Positions 13,010 through 24,153 of a stretch of DNA of 64,000 nt are shown piece by piece; the stretch's first letter is position 1; each line of letters begins with the position of its first letter. The DNA comes from Paracentrotus lividus (Eukaryota > Echinodermata > Echinoidea > Camarodonta > Echinidae). Under the pieces are notes generated by a model. That model searched no databases, was not told where the DNA came from, and saw nothing but the letters and a program-made list of their open reading frames with translations. The position numbers were made by a program, and so were the translations under genes. The stretch spans positions 20,961,286-21,025,285 of the forward strand of contig CALNVZ010003433.1 of the NCBI GenBank assembly GCA_940671915.1, read 5' to 3'.

Positions 13010-13276
13010 AATATGTGACCCACCGGCTCAAAACCACCAAAATGTCATCAAAGTTCATAATCGGGTCTTTTGCGGAATCCAAAACTGGAGATTCTAAGCT
13101 TTCCAACGATACCAAACACATATAAATTGCTCAATAGTAACCAAGTTAAATACCATATTACAAAAAGAACTACATATAGCAATGATATCATCTGCAGAAA
13201 AACCTGCTTCTCTCACCATTTATTCTGTTGTGCTATTGCAACTCATTGGTGGTTTTGTGCCGGAGAGCCACATATT
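13010..13276. mobile_element. MITE-like element with ~30 bp inverted ends
   Basis: The left end runs AATATGTGACCCACCGGC then TCAAAACCACCAA. The right end is its inverse, TTGGTGGTTTTG then TGCCGGAGAGCCACATATT. It is 267 bp with no transposase. A 109-codon plus-strand frame across it is chance. Confidence 0.8.
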
Positions 13277-13821
13277 CACAATTATGAGCTTGCATCATCA
13301 ATGTCAACCTGGTCACAGCACTCATTTGTTTCTCTTCCAGTTGACTGTAACTGGATCAGTTTGATCCAATCTTCCACCACAGAGCAAATACTTATTTAGC
13401 CCTTTGTAAACATTTAAGTTTTTCATTTTTAACCTAATTATTAACACTAGTACTAAAAATACTAATATTACCATCATTCTGAAACAGATTATGATGTATC
13501 TGAATCAAGATGATATTTGATAATGTTAAAAGATCTGAAATAGAGGAGATGGCAAAAGCTTGAATGTAAAGAGCCAAAAAAGGATGGAGTTAACTTTTTG
13601 TAAAGTCAGGAGTTAGTGGTCTTTCTGCTCTTACCCCGAGGGTTTACATTTGGACAATTTTCCAATAATGAGTAGCATCTCCATGACAATCATTTTATTG
13701 GACTTTGTAGAACAGTTTTATGTTCCCTATGTTCTCTATTTATGTGAGTGATCCATATTACTTACTTAGTGTAGTTATTCATTCAGTACAAGTACTATGA
13801 ATGTTACTACACATACATGTA

Positions 13822-14253
13822 CAGCTTGAGAAATAATTATTAGACGTATGGGAACTTAGCAGGCCCGTAACCAGGCGACCAGAGGTCCGCTTTACAACAA
13901 ACCCCCCCCCCCAAAAAAAAAAAAAAAATGGATAAAATTTTTGTTGTTGTTGTTTGCTTATCAATTTCTTTGGTGCCGATCGAACGACCTTAGTCTACCC
14001 CTATAGTTAATATATGGTACTCTTCTTGAGGGCTGAAGGCAGAACATTTTTGAACACCTCCGTACCCCCCGCTTATCGCGGGGCCAGCGTGACATGAACA
14101 TTTTTGGATGTACCTTTTCGCTCGCCCGACGTGACGTGAAAAAATTTTGATGTACCTTCTTGTCCACTTTTGCAGATTTCGTACCCTCCCGTAAAAATCC
14201 TAGTTACAGGCCTGCTTAGCAGGTAAATGGTCTAAAAATTATTTCCCAAGCTG
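13822..14253. mobile_element. Hairpin element (outer), split by a second insertion
   Basis: CAGCTTGAGAAATAATTATT at the left and TAAAAATTATTTCCCAAGCTG at the right (first and last 20 or so bases) are inverted. An uninterrupted relative lies at 51,288 to 51,365. Without the inner insertion the element would be about 70 to 80 bp, the size of that relative. Confidence 0.75.
13860..14214. mobile_element. MITE-like element nested in the hairpin element
   Basis: This 355 bp element has ends CAGGCCCGTAACCAGG and CCTAGTTACAGGCCTG (inverse). It is flanked by CTTAG on both sides (13,855 to 13,859 and 14,215 to 14,219). Because CAGG also follows the right copy, the duplication could be up to 9 bp. The CAGG-type end suggests a hAT-like or related superfamily, which is inference. 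It holds a C11A16 run at about 13,902. Confidence 0.75.
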
Positions 14254-15536
14254 TATGTGTCAGGAAAGCCTCTGCCAAGCTCTTTACTCATCTACTGCAA
14301 TACAGTAGTTAACTGGTTGAAAGGGAAATATTTTATTGGTAGCCATAACTTCCTTTAAAACTCAAAAGAACAAAACATAATATAAAAAGACAGACTTTAT
14401 TTCACTACAGACTAATCATACATTCGACTGACACAACAACTGAAAAAAAATAAACATTTGCAATACATTCAACAAACATAATATACAAATAAGCCACAAA
14501 CTTAAAACAAGACACTGCTTAAATGTTTAATTTGCTTTATAATCCAGGACAGGGTATATTTTTTTCTTTTATAGTACATTGTAGGAAATGGAAATTCTGA
14601 GTGTTCGCATGTATTGAGTTCTGGATAAAATTTGGGGAATTTGGGTGATGTGAATGGTCCACATAATTTTTTTTCCTTGTTCTCTTCTTTCTCTCCCTGG
14701 AGGAGGCTATAGGTTATAGCCCTAGCACTGATAGCAAACAGTGTAGCTTTAGCTGTGCTCAAGGAGATAGTCGTCGCATTTCGGACTTCTCAACTAAGGT
14801 GTATACAATACTGTAAAATAATGTGCATGTGGTAATCTACATTCATGACATTCAAACACAAGCAGGCAATAAGCTGTGTGCAGTCCATATATACAGCACA
14901 TTCTTACTCTTGGGAGGGGGATTGTTATATATGTGTGTGTGTATACATAATACAGAAATACATTGATAGATTTAATAATTGGGTTTATATTAGTACAGAT
15001 CTATGAATATATTCATCATTAGAAATACATGTAGGCTTCAACTCCGAAACATGTGGTCCAAAAGTAATAATCAAATATAGTAATTACGGTTAAACAGCAA
15101 GTAATTTCAAAGTATACCATTGTTCTCAAACAATAATAATAGTAGGACTATTCATTAGTTTTCCAAACCCTGTATAATATCATTAAAATAAAATTATTTT
15201 GAATAAATCTACCCATAGGCTCTTACAAGAAAAGTAAGTAAATTCTATATTTCAGTTCGTACTATTTGGATGAAAATAGATAAAGATTAGACACAGCAAT
15301 TCGTCAATTATATAATAATATTCTGAAATGTATTAGATTTTTACTGCAAACTATGTTGTGAAAGAATTATATATGAAATATAGATAGATACTAAGGAAGT
15401 GGAAGAGAAATGGAGAAAGGAAAAATAATCAAAGAAAATACATGGAGAGAGAAATAGAGAAAAGGACAGAAAAGATTTAAAGAGAGATAGACGGTGAGAG
15501 AGAAACTTGTATTCACTGCATGATAAATGAACATAC

Positions 15537-15613
15537 CATTATCGCATCCACACTGTTTGATCTTATCTACATCAATGACGTCCTCGTGACATGACTTGCA
15601 GTAGAAGTAGGCC
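15537..15613 (-). CDS. KCNMA1: Slo1 exon W11: end of RCK1 with CxxCH motif
   Basis: The exon completes Arg, then reads AYFYCKSCHEDVIDVDKIKQ, CGCDN, ending after one base of the next codon. Human is [24 protein letters not shown]. The CKSCH pentapeptide keeps the C612/H616 heme- and redox-sensing pair. The acceptor is tttctgtgctacag and the donor is gtatgt. The phase-1 exit opens a run of four symmetric phase-1 exons. In vertebrates this boundary is the main splice site for optional inserts such as STREX. Confidence 0.97.
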
Positions 15614-16251
15614 CTGTAGCACAGAAATGAAAATGATAGTGAGAACAGACAAACTATCAAATCAAAATCAAGAAAGAGCCTAAAAACTGCTATGTTCTGG
15701 TTGTATCAAGTCCTCTTTCATTTTTTGTGTTTTTGAACTTGTTTTACTTCATTAAATTCAGCCCTTCTACTGGTCTAGTATTATGCACAGAGGGCAGTAA
15801 CATGTGGAGCGAGGAAATACCTTTCAGTATTGCAACGTAATAGTACATTTTAATTCATGTCACAAATGTAGAGGGCGGTAGGATTTCAGGGACCAATGTT
15901 GGTCAGTTGGTGTTGAGCTGCTGTGGTGGTGAGATGTGTTGTATGCTCTGTGAATACAGACTTTGATCAACTGTATCTAAAACATTCTCCTCATTATTAG
16001 AGTATTTGACTGGGTAATGATCTGAGTATAGGCCTATGATCGAGTGAGTAAAGAGAGTATATGAGGCCTGTGTATATAGAGTGTTGTTCCACATTCATGT
16101 TGCACAAAATACTGTTGTGAACTGATCCCCGAGTGAGTGTCAGTTTGAAGACATTAAGTGGACAGAGCTCTGCAAGACTGCTCGGATTGGCAGAAGAACA
16201 ATACTCCGGCAGAGACCCATTCCGTGATAGACCACCTAATTGACCCTTTAC
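15614..16251 (-). other. Slo1 intron W10/W11
   Basis: A short intron with no repeat recognised. It is GC-richer from 15.9 to 16.25 kb. Confidence 0.75.
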
Positions 16252-16338
16252 CTTTTGACCTCCTGAGCTGATGGCGCCACAAAGAATCCCAGAGTGCCTT
16301 CCTGAATACGGACATGGGGACCTGGATTGATGGCAATG
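16252..16338 (-). CDS. KCNMA1: Slo1 exon W10: RCK1, [19 protein letters not shown]
   Basis: The 87-base exon completes a Val codon, reads [28 protein letters not shown], and ends with AG of an Arg codon. Human is [29 protein letters not shown]. The acceptor is cccacaatgcag and the donor is gtaaag. Longer open frames overlap it in the other two minus-strand frames, but only this frame matches the family. Confidence 0.97.
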
Positions 16339-16702
16339 CTGCATTGTGGGACAGAAGATGAGAAACAAAGGATGGTCATGTGATCAGATAATGATACAAT
16401 ACACATTCAAATGATACATGTAAAATGTATTTATAAAAATGAAAACATATATATATATATATATTAATTTCAAGGTCAAACAGTAAATACTCATACGACC
16501 GCCCCACCCCCAAGAATGTAGACGAAGGGTCTCATAGAAAATTTTTAAAAATTGCACAGCTAGAACACTTGAAATAGACTATTAAAAAAAAGTTGACCCG
16601 GTTATTAGTTTATTTCATTTCATTATTTGTGCTTACAGTATCTCACAGGACAGATGTCAAAGGTTAATAATTGATGCAGGACAAAGGTCAAAGGTAACTT
16701 AC
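16339..16702 (-). other. Slo1 intron W9/W10
   Basis: A short intron with a (TA)n run at about 16,448 to 16,465. Nothing else is seen. Confidence 0.75.
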
Positions 16703-16771
16703 ACACTCTCCACTGTGTCAATATTGGCCTCGACAGCAATGATCAGTAGCTTCAGTTTCTGGAAACATATT
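16703..16771 (-). CDS. KCNMA1: Slo1 exon W9: RCK1, ICFQKLKLLIIAVEANIDTVES
   Basis: This 69-base exon completes the Gln codon from W8 and reads ICFQKLKLLIIAVEANID, TVES, then two bases of a Val codon. It matches human ELCFVKLKLLMIAIEYKS. The acceptor is gatctcctcag and the donor is gtaagt. It encodes a core beta strand of the RCK1 C-terminal subdomain. Confidence 0.96.
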
Positions 16772-17548
16772 CTGAGGAGATCAAAACACACATTCTCATA
16801 ATTAGCTTAGCCCTAGTTAGTATAGACAATACACAATGCATGACTCGTATTATCATTAATCTCACTACATTATTATCAAAATAATTGTTTTGTTTTGCCT
16901 GATGGGAGTTGTATATGTACTAAGCATTCCTCATCAAACTCCTCCTTTTTTACTCGTGTTTTACATGGTAGATACAGAGTGTACACCTCAAAGGCCATCC
17001 CTCTCTTCTCCATTATCAAGATAGGCCTACATATATACAGAGGTACACCAGCTGCTACTACATATATGTCAGGAAAACCTCTGACAAGCTCTTCTAAATA
17101 TTACTGTGTGACTTCTGGGAAGCTGAGACCAGTGAAAGATTTTGAGAGGTACTCTGTATACATCTCGTTACCACATCTCTCCAGCTATTTGCTTTGCCAC
17201 GATATATATCAGGAAAACCTCTTACAATACGTATATATTACTCACTGTGTGACTTCTGGGAAGCTGAGAAGTGTGAAGGAATTTGAGAGGTACTCTGTTT
17301 ACATTTCATTACCACATCCCTCCAGGTACATGTACTTGCTTGGCTACAATATATGTCAGGAGAACCTCTGACAAACTTCTATTACTTACTGTGTGACTTC
17401 TGGGAAGCTGAGACCAGTGAAGGATTTTGAGAGATACTCTGTATACATGTACATCTCGTTACCACATCCCTCCAGATAGTTGCTTTGCCACAATATATGT
17501 CAGGAATACCTCAGACAATTCTTATATATATTTACATATATTACTTAC
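16772..17548 (-). other. Slo1 intron W8/W9
   Basis: This intron is mostly made of exon-derived repeats (17,105 to 17,500, see that entry). The part from 16.8 to 16.9 kb is plain AT-rich. Confidence 0.8.
17105..17500 (-). repeat. Tandem array of decayed copies of exon W8 with donor
   Basis: Three copies of the last ~95 bases of W8 plus its splice donor begin at 17,390, 17,246 and 17,105. The spacings from the real exon are about 159, 144 and 141 bases. Each unit also carries a linker with ATATATGTCAGGAAAACCTC. The nearest copy still reads open ([14 protein letters not shown], then an extra MY) and keeps CACA|gtaagt. The next has gtgagt and an in-frame TAA, and the third has a TAG. None keeps a good acceptor, so they are probably not spliced in. 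A fainter relative of the linker lies at about 17,040 to 17,095. Confidence 0.9.
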
Positions 17549-17661
17549 TGTGTAACCTCAGGAAAGCTGAGACCAGTGAAGGATTTTGAGAGGTACTCTG
17601 TATACATCTCGTTACCACATCCCTCCAGATAGTTGCTTTGCCACGATCCCCTGGGCACCTG
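17549..17661 (-). CDS. KCNMA1: Slo1 exon W8: RCK1, [19 protein letters not shown]
   Basis: The exon reads [37 protein letters not shown], then CA of a Gln codon. Human has [34 protein letters not shown]. The Glu of NEMY corresponds to human E535, another RCK1 calcium ligand. The acceptor is a tandem cagcag (NAGNAG), so the first Gln may be optional (exon end 17,661 or 17,658). The donor is gtaagt. Three clear damaged copies of this exon with donors lie downstream in the intron (17.1 to 17.5 kb). Confidence 0.97.
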
Positions 17662-18436
17662 CTGAAATACAGCCATAACAAACAGCCAAAATCAGTTTCT
17701 GCACTTCACTCAAACCAACATCTAAACCACAAACTCCGCTGATAATTGCTCTGTGTTCAATTCTGTACTCTAAATAAATTCCGAGCTTTATCCCTAACAC
17801 TATTCCTACATGAGCTCTGGCATACGAACAATCTAATATCCAAATTTCACCCCTAACTCTCTGTGATCATGGATGTCTTTGAGACAAAAATAAATTTTGG
17901 AGCGTACATTTAACGACCCTGAAGAAGCCCTAAAATGTATGTCAAAGTCTTTAATTTATTTCAAGCAAACTACCGGTAGACTGATTTTCAGTCAATAAAA
18001 AATTCTACTTTATACATGAAGTTGCATTTTTTTTAATATTCAAAAGGTTTGTACCTAAACCATGTTTAATATAATAGCACCAGATCCAGTTAACCTTTGA
18101 CATCACCGTCACCCCCACAAACCACTATACCAATTTAATTAGGATGATATGGATGTCTGGTGTTACAGCTGAGGAGTAATTTATGTTATTAGTTATTGAC
18201 ATTTTTCACCTAAGAAATCTCTCAATGTAAAATTTGATATTCCACTTGATGCTCCCCAGAATTTTGGCTTTTTTTTTCAGGGAAAGGATTGATACACATG
18301 AAGTCTGTATTTTATACTTCGATCCTGTCTTTATTTTTTAAAAATGTATGGGAATCCCTGTATTACAAGGAATTTGATTAGAAAAAAAAAAAAAACCCCA
18401 GGACATTAACTTCTCACATAAAAAGTTTTTCAGAAG

Positions 18437-18471
<35 letters not shown>

Positions 18472-19049
18472 CAATTTGCTTTGCCTCATCACATCGATAC
18501 AACACTACAAACGTCCACTTTCAAAGACAAGTGCCTTACTGATTACATAAAAGAAATCTGAGTGGCGAAATTGAACTTCAATTAAAGAATATCAAAAGCA
18601 ATAAAAGGCAATTACAAAAATCATCAACATGTGCAGTGTAAATTAAAGCAAATTAAACATTTACCATTTACCAAGGATAACCCAAATAACATTGTAAAAC
18701 GCAAAAATCTGTTTTATTTCTGAGATTTTCTCACCAATTTAAAGGAATAAATGTTAGAGTTAGTTAACCTGGATCAGTATTAATTGTTGTTTTTTAGTCA
18801 ACCTTTTGGCTGAGTAAATCTAAACATCTAAATGCATGTGATTTCTGACTAGCAATCCCATAACCCATCATCATATTATAATCTGAAAAGTAGAAAGGGA
18901 ACAACTCAATAATGCCCTTCTAGCATTTATAAAATGACATTGGTGTGTGGATATATCTACTCTAATGTTAGATGAACATAATAAAATCATGGTATGTAGA
19001 ATTTTAATAATTGGTGGCAAATAGGACCCCCAAAAATGTATATTCAGGG

Positions 19050-19090
19050 CCAAATGGGCATTACTCCTTGTATGAAGTAATGGCCTTTTG
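19050..19090. repeat. Short hairpin repeat
   Basis: CCAAATGGGCATTACT is inverted as AGTAATGGCCTTTTGG around a short loop. It resembles the core of the GGCCTTTTGG hairpin at 22,265. Confidence 0.5.
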
Positions 19091-22000
19091 GCCATTAACA
19101 GACAAAAAGCTTTAGGTAGCATTATTGCAATTGTTAGTGTTAGTAACATTCTACATGCTTCTATTCCCAGTGAAATTTGCAAGGTTTTTCCACACAAAAA
19201 ATCACTACTGGGGAACAACGCAAAAATGGAAAGGATTCATGAAGGATGTAGCTGGTGGAAAACTTAAAAAATTGCAAAAATAACAATGTCATTTTTTAAT
19301 TTTTTCGTTAAAGGTAGGGGCGGCTGGATGAAGCAACACTGGAAATGCAAGACAAATGAGAATGAAACATCATTGGGAAATGAAAATGGTTGATCAGTAA
19401 ACTGTGCTACATCTATCTGTGAACTTGGATAGCAGCGAGCACAAACATATGAAACAATGTGAAGTTAGCACAAGCTTTTGCTGGTACTGAGGAGAAAATG
19501 ATGGTGGTTTTGAGGAGCAAACATGAAGCAAATAAAGGATGTTGCTTTGATTCAAACATTAGTATTCAAAAGTTTCAAAAGACGAAAGTTGAAACTAATG
19601 TCTTCCTTCGGAGACAAAAAAAGCTCATCGAATGAAAACAAAAACTTTTGAAATACTGCTGAAATACAATTTAAAACAGAAAAGAATTAAATAAACATAA
19701 GGAAATGCTTTGGGTAACTACTCATAAAATGTGTATATGCACCAGCATTCACTTTGTAATTCTTTAATTTCAAACAAATCTCTCTACATCTGAAATCAAC
19801 TTCTTTATTACACTATAACAGAACTCTTAATTATAAAAAAAATAATAACATAGGGCCTAGCTACAGTATACATGTAAGCATAATATTCAGAGAGTTGTAG
19901 CGTGTAACTAAACAATCAATAAGAAAGTCATATTATTATGTCCTTTGATATTTGATTTCTTTTAAATCAATGTATTGTTATTGCTCTGAATCAAAACTGA
20001 TGACAAAATATCCAAATTGAAAATGTGACATCATTTTGATACATTTATTTGGCTTTCTGCATAACAAGGATAAAATTTCATAAGTGTCAGCACAACATGA
20101 AAAACAAAACACTATCAAATCCATTACATTGTCACAATTTATCAGAATTCCTTAATTTTGTCAATAGTTGAAAAAAAAATTCAAAGCTTGTAAAATAAAA
20201 CTAAGTGAAATAAAACAGTGAATTTTTAAAGGGATTTATTCTTCACAAAAACAAAATTAACAACTACCCTTTAAAAATCAACAGCAAATATGTAAATTCA
20301 TATGAAAATCATCAATAAATGCAAACAACTTTGAATTCGATTTCACATGCATGTTTAAGGCATGATATTTCATAAAGGTATCACAATCAAAATTAGAAAC
20401 ATTGAAATGGCATGCCTTAAAAGTAACTCACAAAAATCTACGAGATTGACACAATTAACGGCACGCAATGACAAAGACATGTATCATTTATCCAACATAT
20501 GAAATAAAACATATAAGGTGCAAGTTGCAAGAAACGGTCTTAAGGCACATGTTTTATTTTGATAAACATCAATGATAAATGCAATGATTTATTGGTGACG
20601 TGTTTCGTGCTTTCATTCTTCTAGAATGCATAATTTGATTTTCAAATTCCTTGCTTTAAACGGTTTCACAGATCTTTTTTTTTTTTCCTGACTGAGTGCA
20701 TAGAAAATACACAAACATAATTGGGTGCTGATGATGAACTAATCAAAGCATGACCAAAAACTATAAGAGATAGAAATATAATCCATTTCAAAATTTAGCA
20801 TGAAGCACCACATGGGCCACACTGAAAAGGAATACTTGCTATTTACCGGACTTGATTTAGTTTGTGACATCAGAAACGGCGTAGCGTAAGACGCATAACC
20901 CTGTATGAATCTTTTTCTCTTTTGGGGGAAGCCGAAAAATCATAAAATTCAGATGGTAAGAGAGAGATAGGGTTTTCAATAATTGTTTAAGCACTCAGGT
21001 ATTATTATTGAAATTCATTGTAATCTTTAGAGGGAGATTTCATATTTCTTTTCTTTCAGTATAATTGGCCGGCACGAGATATGAAACAATGGAAATGAAT
21101 TAAGAATCTTAACGACAGCATGATCTGATGGTAGCATGGTTACTTAAGAGCCAAAGAGGGTGTTAACTATGGGCTAACAACCTTTTGGCTCTGATCTGAT
21201 AATACATGTATGTAGATATGTTTTCTGGTTATACAAAGCCGCAAGAAGATCTCTACTGCCCTCTTCGAAAGAATTCAGAGGAACTGGGTGGATTGAAAAT
21301 GAACCAAATCTTGTAAGCAAATTGATGGAATGAAACCCTCAACTGCAACATGTCTGCACCCTAGTAACTATAGTTAGCCAGCATTGTAGCAGAATATTCA
21401 GAAAAACAGAGAATTTTGTTATTCATACAATAAGACAAATTTTCAAAATAATGTGTTTAAATCTTTAATGACACTGAACTAGGTAAACCGCTATGGATAA
21501 AATGGTCTTAACAAGTGATTTTGTAGTTTCCTGACAAATGTCTTTGTCCTGATTTATCACAAACTTTTGCTAATATCTGATGATTCTGCTCCAACTCCGT
21601 CCAACATAATATAAAGCCACAGCTCCTTCTTGATTTAAACCCCCAAAATATAATGACATAATAAAATTACCCCATTTTCAAAATGGCTTTCAAGACAGAT
21701 TAATCATCTTGCCTTTGTAAAGGTCTATGTTGACCAAGTTTTATGTTCATTACGTTATTTGATATTATGATTTCCATCCCACAGTAAAATGTTTTTACAC
21801 AAGTTGCATTTGAAAAGAGGGTACACTCCAAGAACAGTTTGCATTCAAGAGATGGTTCACTTTGCATCTAGAGCAGAATGGGTCCAACTCAGCGGCACCT
21901 AGAAAACAGAATGAGCTCTCAGGTTAGTCTACATTCAAGGAGATGACGCAATAAAGGGAATCTGCAACGAGATTCAAAATGAAAATCGACAACTGAACAT

Positions 22001-22264
22001 GAACTCAACAAAATGATATTCAGCACACTTTAACAAAAAATTGAACTCATTTGGGAGGACGAAACATAAACAAACAATATTGAAAACACAAATAAAAATG
22101 CTTTTAGAACAAAAAAGCAAATGAATGTGGAAAGAAAGCAAGATAAAACAGTGGAGAAAGGAGGAGTGGTGCTGTAAAGGGTTAGAAGGGTGATCAGTGT
22201 TGTGAAAAGATGGCCATGGAAAAAGTGATGAAAATAGGGAGGTGCACAATGCTAATATATTGTT

Positions 22265-22353
22265 GGTCTTTTGCCAAAAGGGCCTTACAATTTGCGAAGG
22301 CCTATCATACTATACACATTATAAACACGGTAAGGTCCTTTTGGCAAAAGGCC
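22265..22353. mobile_element. 89 bp foldback element
   Basis: GGTCTTTTGCCAAAAGGGCC at the left is inverted as GGTCCTTTTGGCAAAAGGCC at the right, and the match extends into TTAC/GTAA. It is probably a short foldback MITE. Confidence 0.65.
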
Positions 22354-23348
22354 AATGGTACATGTATATCATCTGCTGAACAGAAGATATTCATGTATAA
22401 GGTACTAAAGGAGGGGAGTTGAGGGGATGAAGTAGATGGAGATGATATAAGAAACTACAATTACTTAGTGGAACATTAAAGATCTCATCAGAATTGTAAG
22501 TGCATTTTTACAGTCTTTTGTGCAATTTTTCCTTTTAGTCTCAATAACAACCTACATGTAGTCAGTGTTGTCTGTGCTTCTTGCATGCTACAGACAATAG
22601 TTATGTATTATATTCATCCAAATATTTAACTTTGATAATTCAAAGGTAAGGATATATAATATTCTCCAAGCATTCTTGACTGTAAAATAACATTGCAGCA
22701 AAGAACCATTAGAAGTTACTGCTACCTCGAAATAAAATGAAAACAAGATGAAAACAAGATGAAAACAAGAATATGATTTTGCTGTTGTTTTTCATAAAGT
22801 GCCTTGCATTTTTTGTTGTAGAGAAGATTAAAACACCTTATTTCTTTGAAATTTTGATGTCATCAAAACCTAATAATTATAAAATCTATTAAGAATAACT
22901 TCACAAAAGTTTATCCAAACATGGAACAGGCAACACCACAAGAGCACATTTCAGCTTGCTTGAAGTGCATGTTTCACTAATGAAAATGTTTCAAAAATTT
23001 AAGTTTTAGTGTGAAGAGGAGGATTTCTGCATTTTTAATGTTTTTTTAAATTTATTATACACAGCTATGATCTGTTTTTCTTGTTTTGGAATGAAGACAG
23101 AACTTTTGTTAGATCAGCATAAATGAGCAAGGATGGGGAAGTTTTAGTTGGAAGGATGGACGGATGGTTTGAATGAAAATGGGAAGATGAGGAGGGGAGG
23201 AGGAGGAGGTGAAGAGGGGTGTGGTTGGGGAGGAGTAGTCTGGAAAGGGGGTAAGAATTTGGTAGTCAGGTGGTATGGTTTTTAAACTACAGTCTCTTGG
23301 GGTGTTTGGATCTAAATCTGTGGTAGCCTGCACACACACTCTGCCCTC

Positions 23349-23402
23349 TGAGAGCCGGAAGGGCGTAACTCACGTCCTTTCTTAACGTCCTTCTGGCTCT
23401 CA
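23349..23402. repeat. 54 bp hairpin repeat (GAGAGCCGGAAGGGCGT)
   Basis: TGAGAGCCGGAAGGGCGT is inverted as ACGTCCTTCTGGCTCTCA around a short loop. It shares the AGAAGGRCGT core with the hairpin at 28,301. Confidence 0.6.
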
Positions 23403-24105
23403 AAAGAGGACTCTTAAGACGGGGAGAGGGTAATGAGTCAAGTCCATGCTGTACATGACAATTAGTACGATGAAACAAGGATTTCGTCTGGGATAGAGAG
23501 TCTCCTTCAAAAGTATTAACGCAAGAAAACGTTCACGGTATAACATAGCAAAAACCAAGCTATTAGTCCGAAAAATTGTGCGTTAAATATAGGGTCTTTA
23601 AATTCAAATGAGCTGAATGGAATATTACCGGTACATAGTCAAATGAAGATTGGCAGAGGGGTTTTTTTTTTGGTTCGGCCAGTATATATGGTGAATTTGC
23701 TTTTTAGGGATGCTTAATACGTGATGGGGGAATTTGCGATATAAGTATGTAATGCTTATAGCGAAATTGGCGGTAATATTTAAATGAAATGGTTTGGGAG
23801 TAAATATTGGATATCAATTTGATGATAGATATGACTAAGAAATTATATAATTATTAGCCTGTCAATTTTTGTTTGAAAAGATTTCTTTTTTCACTACAGG
23901 GCAAAGTAGTCTGAACACTCATTGTGACTTTGGAAAACAAAATCTAATCTAAACTGAAAACGTTTTTGAAGCATGCAATCGAAAAAATGAACAGTGAGAA
24001 AAAACGCTAGTAACACAATCTCTTAAGTGGTAAAATAAACCACAAGTGAGAAAAAAAAAAACTGTCCTAATCTCACCCGATTTGAGAATGGACTAAACCA
24101 CACAC

Positions 24106-24153
24106 CTGAGCTTCACCAGTAGGCACTGCCAATAGGCTGGATTCATCTTCGGT
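24106..24153 (-). CDS. KCNMA1: Slo1 exon W7: third cassette in RCK1 (48 bases)
   Basis: The segment is a short open stretch of 16 codons, TEDESSLLAVPTGEAQ, phase 0 at both ends. It has a strong polypyrimidine acceptor (cacccctctatcag) and the donor CAG|gtgtgt. It is acidic at its start. The match of phase and strand with W6 and W8 supports it as a Slo1 cassette, but it has no recognised homologue and is the least certain of the three. Confidence 0.65.

Larger units (their letters stand above)
12688..15536 (-). other. Slo1 intron W11/W12
   Basis: Contains two inverted-repeat element loci (13,010 to 13,276 and the nested pair at 13,822 to 14,253). The remainder is AT-rich with short TATATGTGTG runs near 14.93 kb. 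Confidence 0.7.
17662..24105 (-). other. Slo1 intron W7/W8
   Basis: About 6.4 kb of AT-rich intron. It has an A31 run (18,440 to 18,470), hairpins at 19,050, 22,265 and 23,349, and a short (GATGAAAACAA) triplication near 22,738. No exon is supported. Confidence 0.7.

Noticed and set aside
15997-16368. 123-codon minus-strand frame overlapping W10
   Set aside because: It is in a different frame from the INPG...EGTLGFF reading that matches Slo1, so it is a shadow.
16895-17371. 158-codon open frame on the plus strand
   Set aside because: It runs antisense through the decayed copies of exon W8. The repeated protein phrases are the complement of the channel exon, not a gene.
21845-21915. Possible extra Slo1 cassette after acceptor tctgttttctag at 21,900
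   Set aside because: It reads VPLSWTHSALDAK then a stop, and there is no donor.
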